Assembly (NCBI GenBank): GCA_037043235.1 | Contig: JAWRVZ010000017.1 | Span: 434,001 to 498,000, forward strand | Length of the DNA stretch: 64,000 bases | Origin: Rhodeus uyekii | Lineage: Eukaryota > Chordata > Actinopteri > Cypriniformes > Acheilognathidae | Direction: 5' to 3' | Part shown: positions 11,600-21,126 of the stretch, piece after piece | How positions within the stretch are numbered: the stretch's first letter is position 1 | How the letters are laid out: every line of letters starts with the position of its first letter | Notes under the pieces: model-generated | Seen by the model: only the letters and a program-made list of their open reading frames with translations | Told to the model about the DNA's origin: nothing | The model's database searches: none | Position numbers and translations under genes: made by a program

Positions 11600-12130
11600 T
11601 AATTGAAAGATCTTTCCGTTAAGCAAATTGTTTTGTTCATCACAGACACTAATACATATATAGACTTGTTTCTCTGGAAGAGATCTTTTTAAACACTTAT
11701 GAAAAAGAAGATTTTCAAATGTGTTATTAGCATACTCAAAATTCAGTCTACATTTTAAATGCTTCTTAGAAGTATACTTAAAATTGCACTTAAATATACC
11801 TGACATTAACAGAAAGGTCTAAGTATTTTTGGTATTATCTATATATATTATCGAGATATGCTTAAAAGTATAATGAAGCATTCTAAGTATACTTGGTTTG
11901 TAGTTGTGCTTACTATCTTGATTCAGTAGCCTATTAAAAACCTTTTTCACACATTTACATACAACACTTACAAGTTTACTAGTACATAGATATGAGTATA
12001 CTTACTACATAAAGTATTCTTAAAAACATTACTTAAGAATAGCCTAGTTCTTATAAAAAATAAAATAACTATTCTTCAAGTTTGTTTTAAGGGAAAGCAT
12101 CCTCTGCTTTAATAAAACAAACCATAAAAG
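11600..12130. repeat. AAGTATACTT-rich region, possible old MITE
   Basis: Multiple copies of AGTATACTT and its variants are scattered in both orientations (11770-12030), a pattern seen in degenerate fish foldback elements. No clear ends. Confidence 0.3.
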
Positions 12131-12477
12131 GAATCACAGAACATTATTCATTATATATATATAAATTTTTGTTTAGAATTTCAAAAGACAATTCTCGCAA
12201 GCTGCCATAGAACCACTGGTCATATACAGCTTTAAAAAGAACTAGATAGAGGAAGTTTATGATATAAACTTCAGTTGGCTTGAGACAGCCTATTGTGAAA
12301 GTTAAATTTATTTGTAAAAGCTTAACAAGTTGTTTAAGTTTACAGATAGATAGATGGAAAGAATTAGATCTTGAGCATATATACACTTGTTAGTTATTGC
12401 TTTGCGTTGTTTCTAGGCAGTTACTAAGGTGTCGTTATGTTCTTTGATCATAATTTAATCTTTAATCAATTAATGAT

Positions 12478-12740
12478 CAATTTTGCTAGCAAGATTTAAT
12501 GTTAATTATCTTGTTGATAGCAAGATTTAGTATGAATTCCGAAGTCATTAGCAACATTTAACATAAATAAGCATGTTGCTGGCAAGAATTAGCTGAATTA
12601 GCATATTGGTAGCAAGATTTATTGTTAATTAACAAGTTGCTATCAAGATTTAGCATGATCTAGCATGTCACTAGTGAGAATTTGCGTGATCTAGCATGTT
12701 GCTAGCAAGATTTTGTTAATTCGTAGGTCGCTTGTGAGAT
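12478..12740. repeat. Minisatellite of GCTAGCAAGATTTA-type units
   Basis: Imperfect units of about 30-45 bp, each with a GCTAGCAAGATTTA-like core alternating with GCATGTTG-type spacers. The array resumes at 13415-13480 after the nested MITE. The same motif in reverse orientation occurs at 53632-53935. Confidence 0.75.
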
Positions 12741-12743
12741 TTA

Positions 12744-13414
12744 GGCCACGTCCACACGATGCCGGCGCGTTCCCTATCCGATCTTTTTTTTCCTCGTTCA
12801 AAAAAAAATATCAGCGTCCACACGATACCACTGAAACCGACTGAATCCGGTGTAGTTTATATGCCAGACCAGTATGGGGCGCTGTAATTCTGCCACAGAT
12901 AATACACTATACACAGAGAAGACGACCTTGAGCATGCGCATTGTTGTTGCTGTTCAGTGTTGCCAGATTGCTAGTTACCTTTTTGTCACGTCCGATCGGG
13001 AAAAAATGCATTGGGCTGGTTGATCAAATTTGGGATGGTTTTTGATGCATAAAATCGCTCAATATTTTTCATTATTTATAAGAGTACGCACTTTGGGCTG
13101 GTATTTTTTTAAATTGGAGGGTTTTAAGCTGTAGCTGCGCTGGAATCTTCAGTACAATCTGGCAACACTGTTGCTGTTACTGTGACGCAGCCGACACGTG
13201 ATGTGATGACATCATCGGTAAACAAAAAAATATACGGATTGGCCGTCCACACGAGTCCGCAAGGGTGTCGGATTCAGATCTATCCACTTTAGGACCCGGT
13301 ATCAAAAGAGAGCGGATTCAGTCTCCCAAATCGCCGGATCAGTGTGGACGGAACGCCAATCCGATAAGAAATGTGTGCGGATGCAGTGATCCGCGTCTCC
13401 GTGTGGACGGGGCC
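12744..13414. mobile_element. Harbinger-like MITE with TTA target duplication
   Basis: The left end GGCCACGTCCACAC and right end (complement GGCCCCGTCCACAC) match at 13 of 14 bases. Both sides are flanked by TTA (12741-12743 and 13415-13417), the 3-bp duplication typical of PIF/Harbinger elements. Several internal CGTCCACAC blocks are present. The 671 bp have no transposase. It splits the minisatellite of copy A and is absent from copy B. Confidence 0.7.
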
Positions 13415-14020
13415 TTAACATGAGTTAACATGTCACTGACGAGAATGAATGTTATTTAACAAGTCACTAGTGAGATTTAATGTTTTAAAGAACACAAGAG
13501 TCAGTTGACGCAGAGACTGGAGGTTATTGATGATTCAGCTGAACAGTGAGTGGTCTGAAATATCAAAGAATAATAATGAATATTAAATATTAATCTAAAA
13601 TAAACAACATTTACATTGGTAATAAACATGAGTAAATAATTAATTGATTACAGAAGTGTTGCAATACTTGGTTAGTGCACAAAATGGCATCTAGGGAACA
13701 TACATGGAGTTTTTTCATCATGAGGGATCATCGGTGTTGTAACGAAATACCAAAAAATAAATAACAATGCTTTTTGATCCCCAAAGTGTTGAAAATTGCA
13801 ATTAGTTTATAAAAATGTTTACAGTTTAATTACAACCTTGGCTTTTAACGGTCAGTTTTCACTAATGTGAATACTTTGTTTTATTTCTATTTTAAAGATG
13901 TAATTAAGCATTATTAATATAGTCTTACCACTTTCTAAACAGACTGCAGTTACACTGCATATATATGGAGCCCTTTATACATTTATTTACTATATAAATG
14001 TGTGTATAGATAGATATGTA

Positions 14021-14028
<8 letters not shown>

Positions 14029-14093
<65 letters not shown>

Positions 14094-14095
14094 GT
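14029..14095. repeat. TA/TG microsatellite in copy A
   Basis: Alternating TA and TG dinucleotides at the same relative place as the much longer TA tracts in copy B. Confidence 0.9.
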
Positions 14096-14480
14096 ATAAA
14101 GCCTTTCTTCATGTGAAATAAAATAACTTAAATATTAGTATTTCTTAAATAATTCCTGCTAAAGTACAATGAGGAGAGTAATGCTGTTTTTTCTAATCTC
14201 AAGCAGTTTTCAGATTGAATTGATCTGCCATGTCAGACTTCAGTTCAACACGGCAATTATAGCAGATAAATGAATCAACGCAATGTAATATTTGTATAAA
14301 GCCTTCCTCCATGGGAAACAAAATAACTTAAATATTAGTATTTTTAAAATAATTCCTGCTCATGTAATGCAGCAGAGTAATGCAGTTTTTTTGAACTCAA
14401 GCAGTTTACAGTTTGAAGCGATCTGCCATCGTTTTTGCATCCTTTTAAATACCTTATTTCATTTATTGTTTAAGTGTTCA
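14094..14480. repeat. Internal ~200-bp direct repeat, copy A
   Basis: Two direct copies begin TATAAAGCC.TTC.TCATG at 14094 and 14294. Each runs through AACTTAAATATTAGTATTT, CCTGCT and a CTCAAGCAGTTT.CAG block. The same pair is found in copy B near 16525 and 16722. Confidence 0.8.
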
Positions 14481-16010
14481 CAAAACATCGATCTATCAGC
14501 GAATCTGCTCAGGAAACGCGTTTGAACTCGAGAACAGGAGTCAGACTTTAGTTAAAAGCAGATAAAAGAATTAACACAATGTAACTATATACTCGAGAAT
14601 TAGTTATAAATAACTTTGACTGTTAGACGCTGCATTTGAAGAGAGTCAGCGCGCTCTGCTCAGGGAAGCCGTTTACATGTGTCTTCCCCGTGCAAACACG
14701 AGCGAGAGTCAGAATTCGGCAATAAAGTACATAAATGAGCGCTATAAATAAACTTAGGCGATTAGACGGTTATGCTTTGGCGCGAGTCCAGGAGGACGCG
14801 CGTTTAAACTTCACTTACCTTTCCTATAGTATCATAGTGCTCAACAGCGAAAATCCTTTGCCGAGTAAAGACGAATGAGAGTCAGAATTTGGCCATATAA
14901 GTGCATAAATCTTCAAGGAAACACGCTGCAGCGGTTACTTGATAATCGGAAACAATTTCCGTTTGATCATAAACTCTCTCACATAAATCTATTTTAGGAG
15001 ATTATGATTTCTATCTCCAGCAGTAATGGCGTCTTTGAAAAGCTTTGAGGCTTTGAATTGCAGCGCTCTGATTCGTTCAAACTTCAGTGCTCTCACTGAC
15101 AGGGGTGTAATTTTGTGATATTATGAATGTAAAATAGAGAGATTTAACTTACTAATTAAAGTAAAAAATCGATTGTAGACCTGCAAGTTTTTTTTTCAGG
15201 ATTTAAAAAAATAAAATGCATGCCCATTTGAATGGACATGTTCACACATACTGTTTTGAAATGTATTATATATCAGGTGTAATGTTGTGATGTTACCAAC
15301 AGATGGAGTGGACGCTCTATCTAAAATTCAGTTTTTACTTCATTAGTGAAAGTCTATGGAGATTTTATGACTTTAATCTTCAGTTTTATCAAAAATCATA
15401 AGTCTGATCAGTCTGAAAAGGGATAGCAACTCAAGTCAGAACAGGTCTGAAGTCTGAGCAGAGTTTAGTGGTTGTAGCTTTAAAGCTCTAGGAGGAGATG
15501 CATTGAGAATTTTAGGTAAGAAGAATAATAATAATAACTAGATAGAGGAAGTTTATGATATAAACTTCAGTTGGCTTGAGAAAGCCTAGCCTGAAAGTTA
15601 AATTTATTTGTAAAAGCTTAAAAAGTTTTGAAAGTTTACAGATGGATAGATGGAAAGAATTAGATCTTGAGCATATATACTCTTGTTAGTTATTGCCTTG
15701 CGTTGTTTCTAGGCAGTTACTAAGGTGTCGTTATGTTCTTTGATCATAATTTAATCTTTAATCAATTGATGATCAATTTTGCTAGCAAGATTTAATGGTT
15801 GGAAAATTGTAATTAGTTTAAAAAAATGTTTACGGTTTAATTACATCCTTGGCTTTTAACGGTCAGTTTTCACTAATGCAAAAAATACTTTGTTTAATTT
15901 CTATTTTAAAGCTGTAATTAAGCATTATTAGTATAGGCTAATCACTTTCAAAAGAGACTGCAGTTACACTGCATGTATATGTAGCCTTTTATATATACTA
16001 AATAGATGTG

Positions 16011-16015
<5 letters not shown>

Positions 16016-16088
<73 letters not shown>

Positions 16089-16095
16089 GTATAGA

Positions 16096-16146
<51 letters not shown>

Positions 16147-16183
16147 ACTGTGAATAATACTTTGTTTTATTTCTATTTTAAAG

Positions 16184-16240
<57 letters not shown>
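16016..16240. repeat. Long (TA)n tracts in copy B
   Basis: Three TA-rich arrays (16016-16082, 16121-16143, 16188-16240) separated by TG repeats and a duplicated GATACTGTGAATAATACTTT segment. Confidence 0.95.
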
Positions 16241-16247
<7 letters not shown>

Positions 16248-17957
16248 GGTACTGTGATACTGTGAATAATACTTTGTTTTATTTCTATTTTAAAGATGTA
16301 ATTAAGCATTATTTATGTAGTCTTACCACTTTCAAAACAGACAGCAGTTACACTGAATGTATATGGAGCCCTTTATATTTACAATATAAATGTAGATAGA
16401 TATGCATGTATGTGTGTGAATAGATTTAGGCGCTATAAATAAACGTAGGCGCTTAGGCGTGGACGCGCGAATGCGGGAGGACGCGCGTATATGGAGCCTC
16501 TAATACATACTTTTTAGATGTATATGTAAATCCTTCCTTCATGGGAAACAAACTTAAATATTAGTATTTTTAAAATAATTCCTGCTAAAGTACAATGAGG
16601 AGAGTAATGCAGTTTTTTCTAATCTCAAGCAGTTTTCAGATTGACTCGATCTGCCATGTCAGACTTCAGTTCAACACGGCAATTATAGCAGATAAAGGAA
16701 TCAACGCAATGTAATATTTGTATAAAGCCTTCCTCCATGGGAAACAAAATAACTTAAATATTAGTATTTTTTAAATAATTCCTGCTCATGTAATGCAGCA
16801 GAGTAATGCAGTTTTTTTTAATCTCAAGCAGTTTACAGTTTGAATCGATCTGCCATGTTTTTTGCATCCTTTAAAAATCTTATTTCATTTACTGTTTAAG
16901 TGTTCACAAAACATCGATCTATCAGCGAATCTGCTCAGGAAGCGCGTTTGAACTCGAGAACAGGAGTCAGACTTTAGTTAAAAGCAGATAAAAGAATTAA
17001 CACAATGTAACTATATACTCAAGAATTAGTTATAAATAACTTTGACTGTTAGACGCTGCATTTGAAGAGAGTCAGCGCGCGCTGCTCAGGGAAGCCGTTT
17101 ACATGCGTCTTCCCCGTGCAAACACGAGCGAGAGTCAGAATTCGGCAATAAAGTACATAAATGAGCGCTATAAATAAACTTAGGCGATTAGACGGTTATG
17201 CTTTGGCGCGAGTCCAGGAGGACGCGCGTTTAAACTTCACTTACCTTTCCTATAGTATCATAGTGCTCAACAGCGAAAATTCGTCGCCATGTAAAGACGA
17301 ATGAGAGTCAGAATTTGGCCATATAAGTACATAAATCTTCAAGGAAACACGCTGCAGCGGTTACTTGATAATCGGAAACAATTTCCGTTTGATCATAAAC
17401 TCTCTCACATAAATCTATTTTAGGAGATTATGATCTCTCTCTCTCCAGCAGTAATGGCGTCTTTGAAAAGCTTTGAGGCTTTGAATTGCAGCGCTCTGAT
17501 TCGTTCAAACGTCAGTGCTCTCACTGACAGGGGTGTAATTTTGTGATATTATGTATGTAAAATAGAGAGATTTAACTTACTAATTAAAGTAAAAAATCGA
17601 TTGTAGACCTGCAAGTTTTTTTTCAGGATTTAAAAAAATAAAATGCATGCCCATTGGAATGGACATGTTCACACATACTGTATTGAAATGTATTATATAT
17701 CAGGTGTAATGTTGTGATGTTACCAACAGATGGAGTGGACGCTCTATCTAAAATTCAGTTTTCACTTCATTAGTGAAAGTCTATGGAGATTTTATGACTT
17801 TAATCTTCAGTTTTATCAAAAATCATAAGTCTGATCAGTCTGAAAAGGGATAGCAACTCAAGTCAGAACAGGTCTGAAGTCTGAGCAGAGTTTAGTGGTT
17901 GTAGCTTTAAAGCTCTAGGAGGAGATGCATTGAGAATTTTAGGTAAGAAGAATAATA

Positions 17958-18067
17958 ATAATAATAATAAGTTTAGATACAATATCACTAAGTTGGCTTT
18001 CTCAAGCCAACTTAATAATAATAAGTTTAGATACAATATCACTAAGTTGGCTTTCTCAAGCCAACTT
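17958..18067. repeat. Two tandem copies of a ~54-bp hairpin module
   Basis: Each unit reads ATAATAATAAGTTTAGATAC, then a spacer, then a perfect-stem hairpin made of AAGTTGGCTT, TCTC and AAGCCAACTT. The units are directly adjacent. This module should be the outer 5' end of the Helitron-like family, and a single related one starts the copy at 53303. Confidence 0.85.
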
Positions 18068-18152
18068 AATTACACTATTTAGCAAAAGTCCAGAAATATT
18101 TGGAGAATAATTGTAGTTTACATCATTTGATTTGTAGCCTAATTGTGGGAAC

Positions 18153-18673
18153 CATGATACACCATTCAAAAGTTGTTGGTTTAAAAAAAAAAAAAAGTAA
18201 TTATTTTATTCTGGATGCATTAAAGTGATCAAAAGTGACAGTAATGTATAATGTTACAAAATATAATATTTCAAATAAATGTTGTTCTTTGGATCTTTCT
18301 ATTCATCATATAATTTGGAAAAAATTGTATCCTAGGATCCACAAAACTATTAAGCATTTTCTTTCCGGTATTGATGATAAGAACCATTATTAATACTTGA
18401 GCACCAATTATAAAAGATAAAACTGATTTAAAAAAAAAAACAAATCACCAGAATAGATTGATGCAACAGTAATTGATGTACAGTAATGATGCTGTAAATT
18501 GAGTCTAGTCATCACAGGAATGCATTATGTTTAAATAAGTTATTTTAAATAGTGATACAAATATTTCACATCATTATTGTTTTTTATCAGTAATAATATT
18601 TCATGTTCATCAAATAAATGCAGCTTTGGTGAGTATGAGAGACTTTTGATCGGTAAATGTTTGACCAGTAGTG
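18153..18673 (+). repeat. Cyprinid dispersed repeat (ACCATTCAAAAGT...GACCAGTAGT family)
   Basis: Contains the blocks ACCATTCAAAAGTT, GATGCATTAAAGTGATCAAA, AGTGACAGTAATG, TTTCAAATAAATG, AAATAAATGCAGC and TTTGGTGAGTATGAGAGACT that I recognise from a very common fish repeat. Other copies in this window are at 22885-23035 (+) and 44950-45325 (-). Non-coding. Confidence 0.65.
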
Positions 18674-19100
18674 TATATAATCACTATAAATTGCATACTA
18701 CTGTATATTGTATATAAATAATACAATTATTAATATTTATTGATTATTAAATCAATAAATTAATAAAAAATATATTTTCTAGTAAACTAGTAATATCATC
18801 TTTTTAAACATAGTAATAGCATGTCGTTCTTTGAAACATTTTTGAAGTATGAATTTGGTGACCAACACATTGAAAGAGAGGCATCCAGCTAGCTCTTAGC
18901 ACTGTTAAAAGTAATGGTGACCTTTAAATTTTGGATGAAATATGTTTTGGCTTTCTAGTAACACTACGTAACTCTCAGCATGTTATGAAGGATGTGAACT
19001 AAAGAGCCATCTGCACTTCAGGGTCAGAACCGTGTGTACATTCTTATTGAAGATGGCATGCATGTGTGTGTTTGACCATGAAGTCGTAATGAAAGCATCA
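18674..19100. other. Unassigned AT-rich sequence
   Basis: Nothing recognised before the exon candidate at 19122. Confidence 0.4.
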
Positions 19101-19121
19101 TGCCTGTCTGTTTCCTGTCAG

Positions 19122-19202
19122 CTCTTCCCATCACAACATATTTCCGGTCTCAAAGGGGACCAAGGAAGGAACACACACATCCAGAAGGAGCCATTCCTCA
19201 AG
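19122..19202 (+). CDS. Candidate internal exon (81 nt) of an unidentified gene
   Basis: A pyrimidine-rich acceptor (TGTCTGTTTCCTGTCAG) is followed by 81 nt and a strong donor (CTCAAG/GTAAGA). All three frames are open, giving LFPSQHISGLKGDQG, SSHHNIFPVSKGTKE or LPITTYFRSQRGPRK. It is the only short segment in this area with two good splice sites. Its downstream partner could be the exon at 19699. If spliced in the second frame, the joined codon gives Ser-Ser-Arg before FLFHY. I cannot identify the product with confidence. It could also be a chance pair of splice-like sites. Confidence 0.3.
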
Positions 19203-19396
19203 GTAAGAAGAACATTTACATACTAAAGCAGTGTTTCATGTTTAAATGTATTTACCAGCAATACACACACACACACACCTTGAACAAATGCAAGGTGGCA
19301 TATGGAGAGCTTGTATCATCAGGGAGCTGTAGAGAAAACATGTTAAACTCATGACTCCATGCTAAACGCATTCTAAGACATCTACCGCCCAGACAT

Positions 19397-19470
19397 GCGT
19401 TTCCCAAAAGCATTGTGAGCCACCGATGTTCTCTACAATCATCCTGGCTCACAATGCTTTGGGGAAACGC
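19397..19470. mobile_element. 74-bp foldback MITE
   Basis: GCGTTTCCCAAAAGCATTGT at the left and its near-perfect complement (ACAATGCTTTGGGGAAACGC) at the right form a stem of about 25 bp around a short loop. Fish genomes carry many foldback MITEs ending in GCGTTTCCCAAAAGCAT. It would sit in the intron between the two exon candidates. Confidence 0.75.
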
Positions 19471-19698
19471 AGCCCAAAACAGATACATTACACAGCCTTC
19501 TGCTACATGATTTGAAGTTTTAACTTCTGCTCAAGATGACATATTACCCATGTCCAGTCGAGCAGAAAAAAATGTATACCCAGGATGACAAAAAAAAAAA
19601 AAAAAAACTTGTTTCCTCTCATGTTGGAATGTCCCGCTAGATGTGCACCACTAGGACATGTTGACTTTACTCATCTGCTTTTGCAATTCTTTGTGCAG

Positions 19699-19788
19699 GT
19701 TCCTTTTTCATTATCGTCCAAGACTGGAAGAAGAGGACTGGAAAGCCCTTATGCCAAACAACTCCACAGAGAAGACACAGAGACATGA
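19699..19788 (+). CDS. Candidate exon with a neuromedin U/S-like RFLFHY motif
   Basis: A good acceptor (TTTGCAATTCTTTGTGCAG) precedes this exon. Joined to the 19122-19202 exon in one frame it reads SSRFLFHYRPRLEEEDWKAL. KRFLFHYS is a conserved segment of vertebrate neuromedin U and S precursors, so the exon could come from such a gene. After FLFHY the next frame reads SKTGRRGLES, suggesting a small indel relative to a neuromedin-like ancestor. The other two frames end at nearby stops (19786-19788 and 19798-19800). An AATAAA lies near 19980 and no good donor follows, so it may be a last exon or a decayed one. No FRPRN-type amidated peptide was found nearby. Identity is tentative. Confidence 0.3.
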   Translation, partial: VPFSLSSKTGRRGLESPYAKQLHREDTET

Positions 19789-20337
19789 AACTGTATTGAA
19801 GTTGGCTACATGTATTACCTATGACAGAAGCAAAAAGAGATTTATGTTTTACGATACATTTCTAGCTGAAGTCATAGAGTATGTGTGGCTTCCCAAACAT
19901 GGACTACAAAAATCCCATTTAATCAAAGTAAAATATTTAAGCATATTTAAAACTAGATCATTTTAAACCAAAAATTCATAATAAAATTAATTTCAATCCC
20001 AACAAATGAAATTGCAAAAATTATGATTTTTCCCGAACCTGAATACTGGAAAGTCTGTCATTGGTGGAACAAATAGCTAGCCCTGCCCCTAAATTGCAGT
20101 GTATGGCTGATCGGAATGAAATATTCTTTTAATTAACAATGCAGCAATTTGTTTTTTATAGTGCCACAGGGTAACAATATTTAGACTTTCTGGGGAAATT
20201 AACCTGCAAATGGCTTTTTTACTCTACATATTAACCTTGGATAGGAGAAAATATTATATTTGTATATATGAATATATACATATTTTTAAACCCTAAGCAT
20301 ATACCCCCCATAACACCTTAAAAACATCCCAGAAACC

Positions 20338-20826
20338 ATACACTCTCTTAAAAATGAAAGGTTCTTTATTAGAATCAATGGTTCCATGAAGAGTGTTAGG
20401 TAACACTTTATTAATGGTTGACTTTTGTCTGTCATAAGTATGCTTAATATCTGCTAACATTTGATTTAGATTTTTCCAGCATAAGTAACTTTGCATCTAC
20501 ATGTTCTACTGACCCTAACAGATTAATAGTAGGCTGTTTATCTACCTCTCATTAGATTAACAGTGTACTATTAATCTAATGAGAGTTAGTTGACATGTAG
20601 TTGCAAAGTTACTTTTAACTAGTAAAATTGTGGACCATAAACATAAAGCGTAACCAATTGTTTAACACCTATAACACCTTTCCAATGTACAAAAAGCTCT
20701 TTATAATGGATTTTTTTATTATTATTTTCATAACTATTACCTGAAACTATATTGGTAAACTGAAAATGTTTTTTCTATAGCACTGCTGTGAAAACCCCCT
20801 ATTATAACCTGTGATTTTAAGAGTGT
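20338..20826. mobile_element. MITE of the ACACTCTTAAAA type, split by a nested MITE
   Basis: The left end ACACTCTCTTAAAAATGAAA, followed by GGTTCTTTATTAG and GGTTCCATGAAGA, pairs with a right end TGATTTTAAGAGTGT (complement ACACTCTTAAAATCA). The inner blocks AACACCTTTCCAATGTACAA, CTCTTTATAATGG and CTATAGCACTGCTGTGAAAA follow the order of a common fish repeat. A second foldback element (20399-20655) interrupts it. Confidence 0.65.
20399..20655. mobile_element. Long foldback MITE nested in another MITE
   Basis: It has a TAACACTTTATTAATGGT-type left end and a complementary ATAAAGCGTAACCA right end. Large internal inverted arms are visible: AAGTAACTTTGCATCTACAT against ATGTAGTTGCAAAGTTACTT, and CTCTCATTAGATTAA against TTAATCTAATGAGAG. 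Non-coding. Confidence 0.75.
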
Positions 20827-20956
20827 GGTAATGCTCTGGCAGTTACCCGTCATAAGCACTGCATATCAACAGCATTTTTTCTTTTCTTACATTGCATTAG
20901 AATTGGAAAGCCAAAGAATAACTTCATTTTTGTTGATTTAATAATTAGATTTTTTT

Positions 20957-21126
20957 ACATTTATGCATTCAGCAGACACTTTTATCTAAAGCGACTTACA
21001 ATGCATTCAAGGAACACATTGACATTCTGATCAGTTCAGATCAGTTCAGACCCCTCTTTCCCAGGGAATCGAACCCATGACATTGGCGTTGCAAGCGCCA
21101 CGCTCTACTGTTTGAGCTACAGGAAA
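20957..21126 (-). repeat. tRNA-derived SINE
   Basis: On the minus strand it begins with a tRNA-like head (TAGCTCAAACAGTAGAGCGT, GGTTCGATTCCC box B) and ends with the tail GTCGCTTTAGATAAAAGTGT...AAATGCATAAATGT. A second copy is at 59213-59358. The head is too diverged and lacks a CCA-side acceptor stem, so it is not a functional tRNA gene. Confidence 0.85.

Larger units (their letters stand above)
12242..15537 (-). mobile_element. Helitron/Helentron-like element, copy A of a tandem pair
   Basis: Read on the minus strand, the element ends in CTAG (12242-12245). A 21-nt hairpin (12252-12272, 9-bp stem) lies six bases before the CTAG, and an imperfect AGTTGGCTTGAGACAGCCT hairpin precedes that. 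The base after CTAG is T. This is the layout of a Helitron 3' end. The body holds a minisatellite, a nested Harbinger-like MITE (12744-13414) and two ~200-bp internal repeats. There is no Rep/helicase ORF, so it would be non-autonomous. Copy B begins immediately at 15538. The Helitron assignment is inferred from the ends only. Confidence 0.6.
15538..18067 (-). mobile_element. Helitron/Helentron-like element, copy B of a tandem pair
   Basis: Carries the same minus-strand CTAG end (15538-15541) and hairpins as copy A. It is nearly identical to copy A from about 16560 to 17950 (matching 14120-15530). It lacks the minisatellite, Harbinger-like MITE and adjoining ~1.3 kb of copy A, but has long TA tracts at 16016-16240. 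Its outer 5' end (17958-18067) carries the terminal AAGTTGGC...GCCAACTT hairpin module twice. No transposase or Rep/helicase ORF. Copy A begins exactly where B's CTAG ends, so this is either tandem insertion or duplication. Confidence 0.6.

Noticed and set aside
19122..19202. Collagen-like reading (GLKGDQG) of the exon candidate
   Set aside because: Only two Gly-X-Y-like triplets, with no repeat pattern continuing upstream or downstream.
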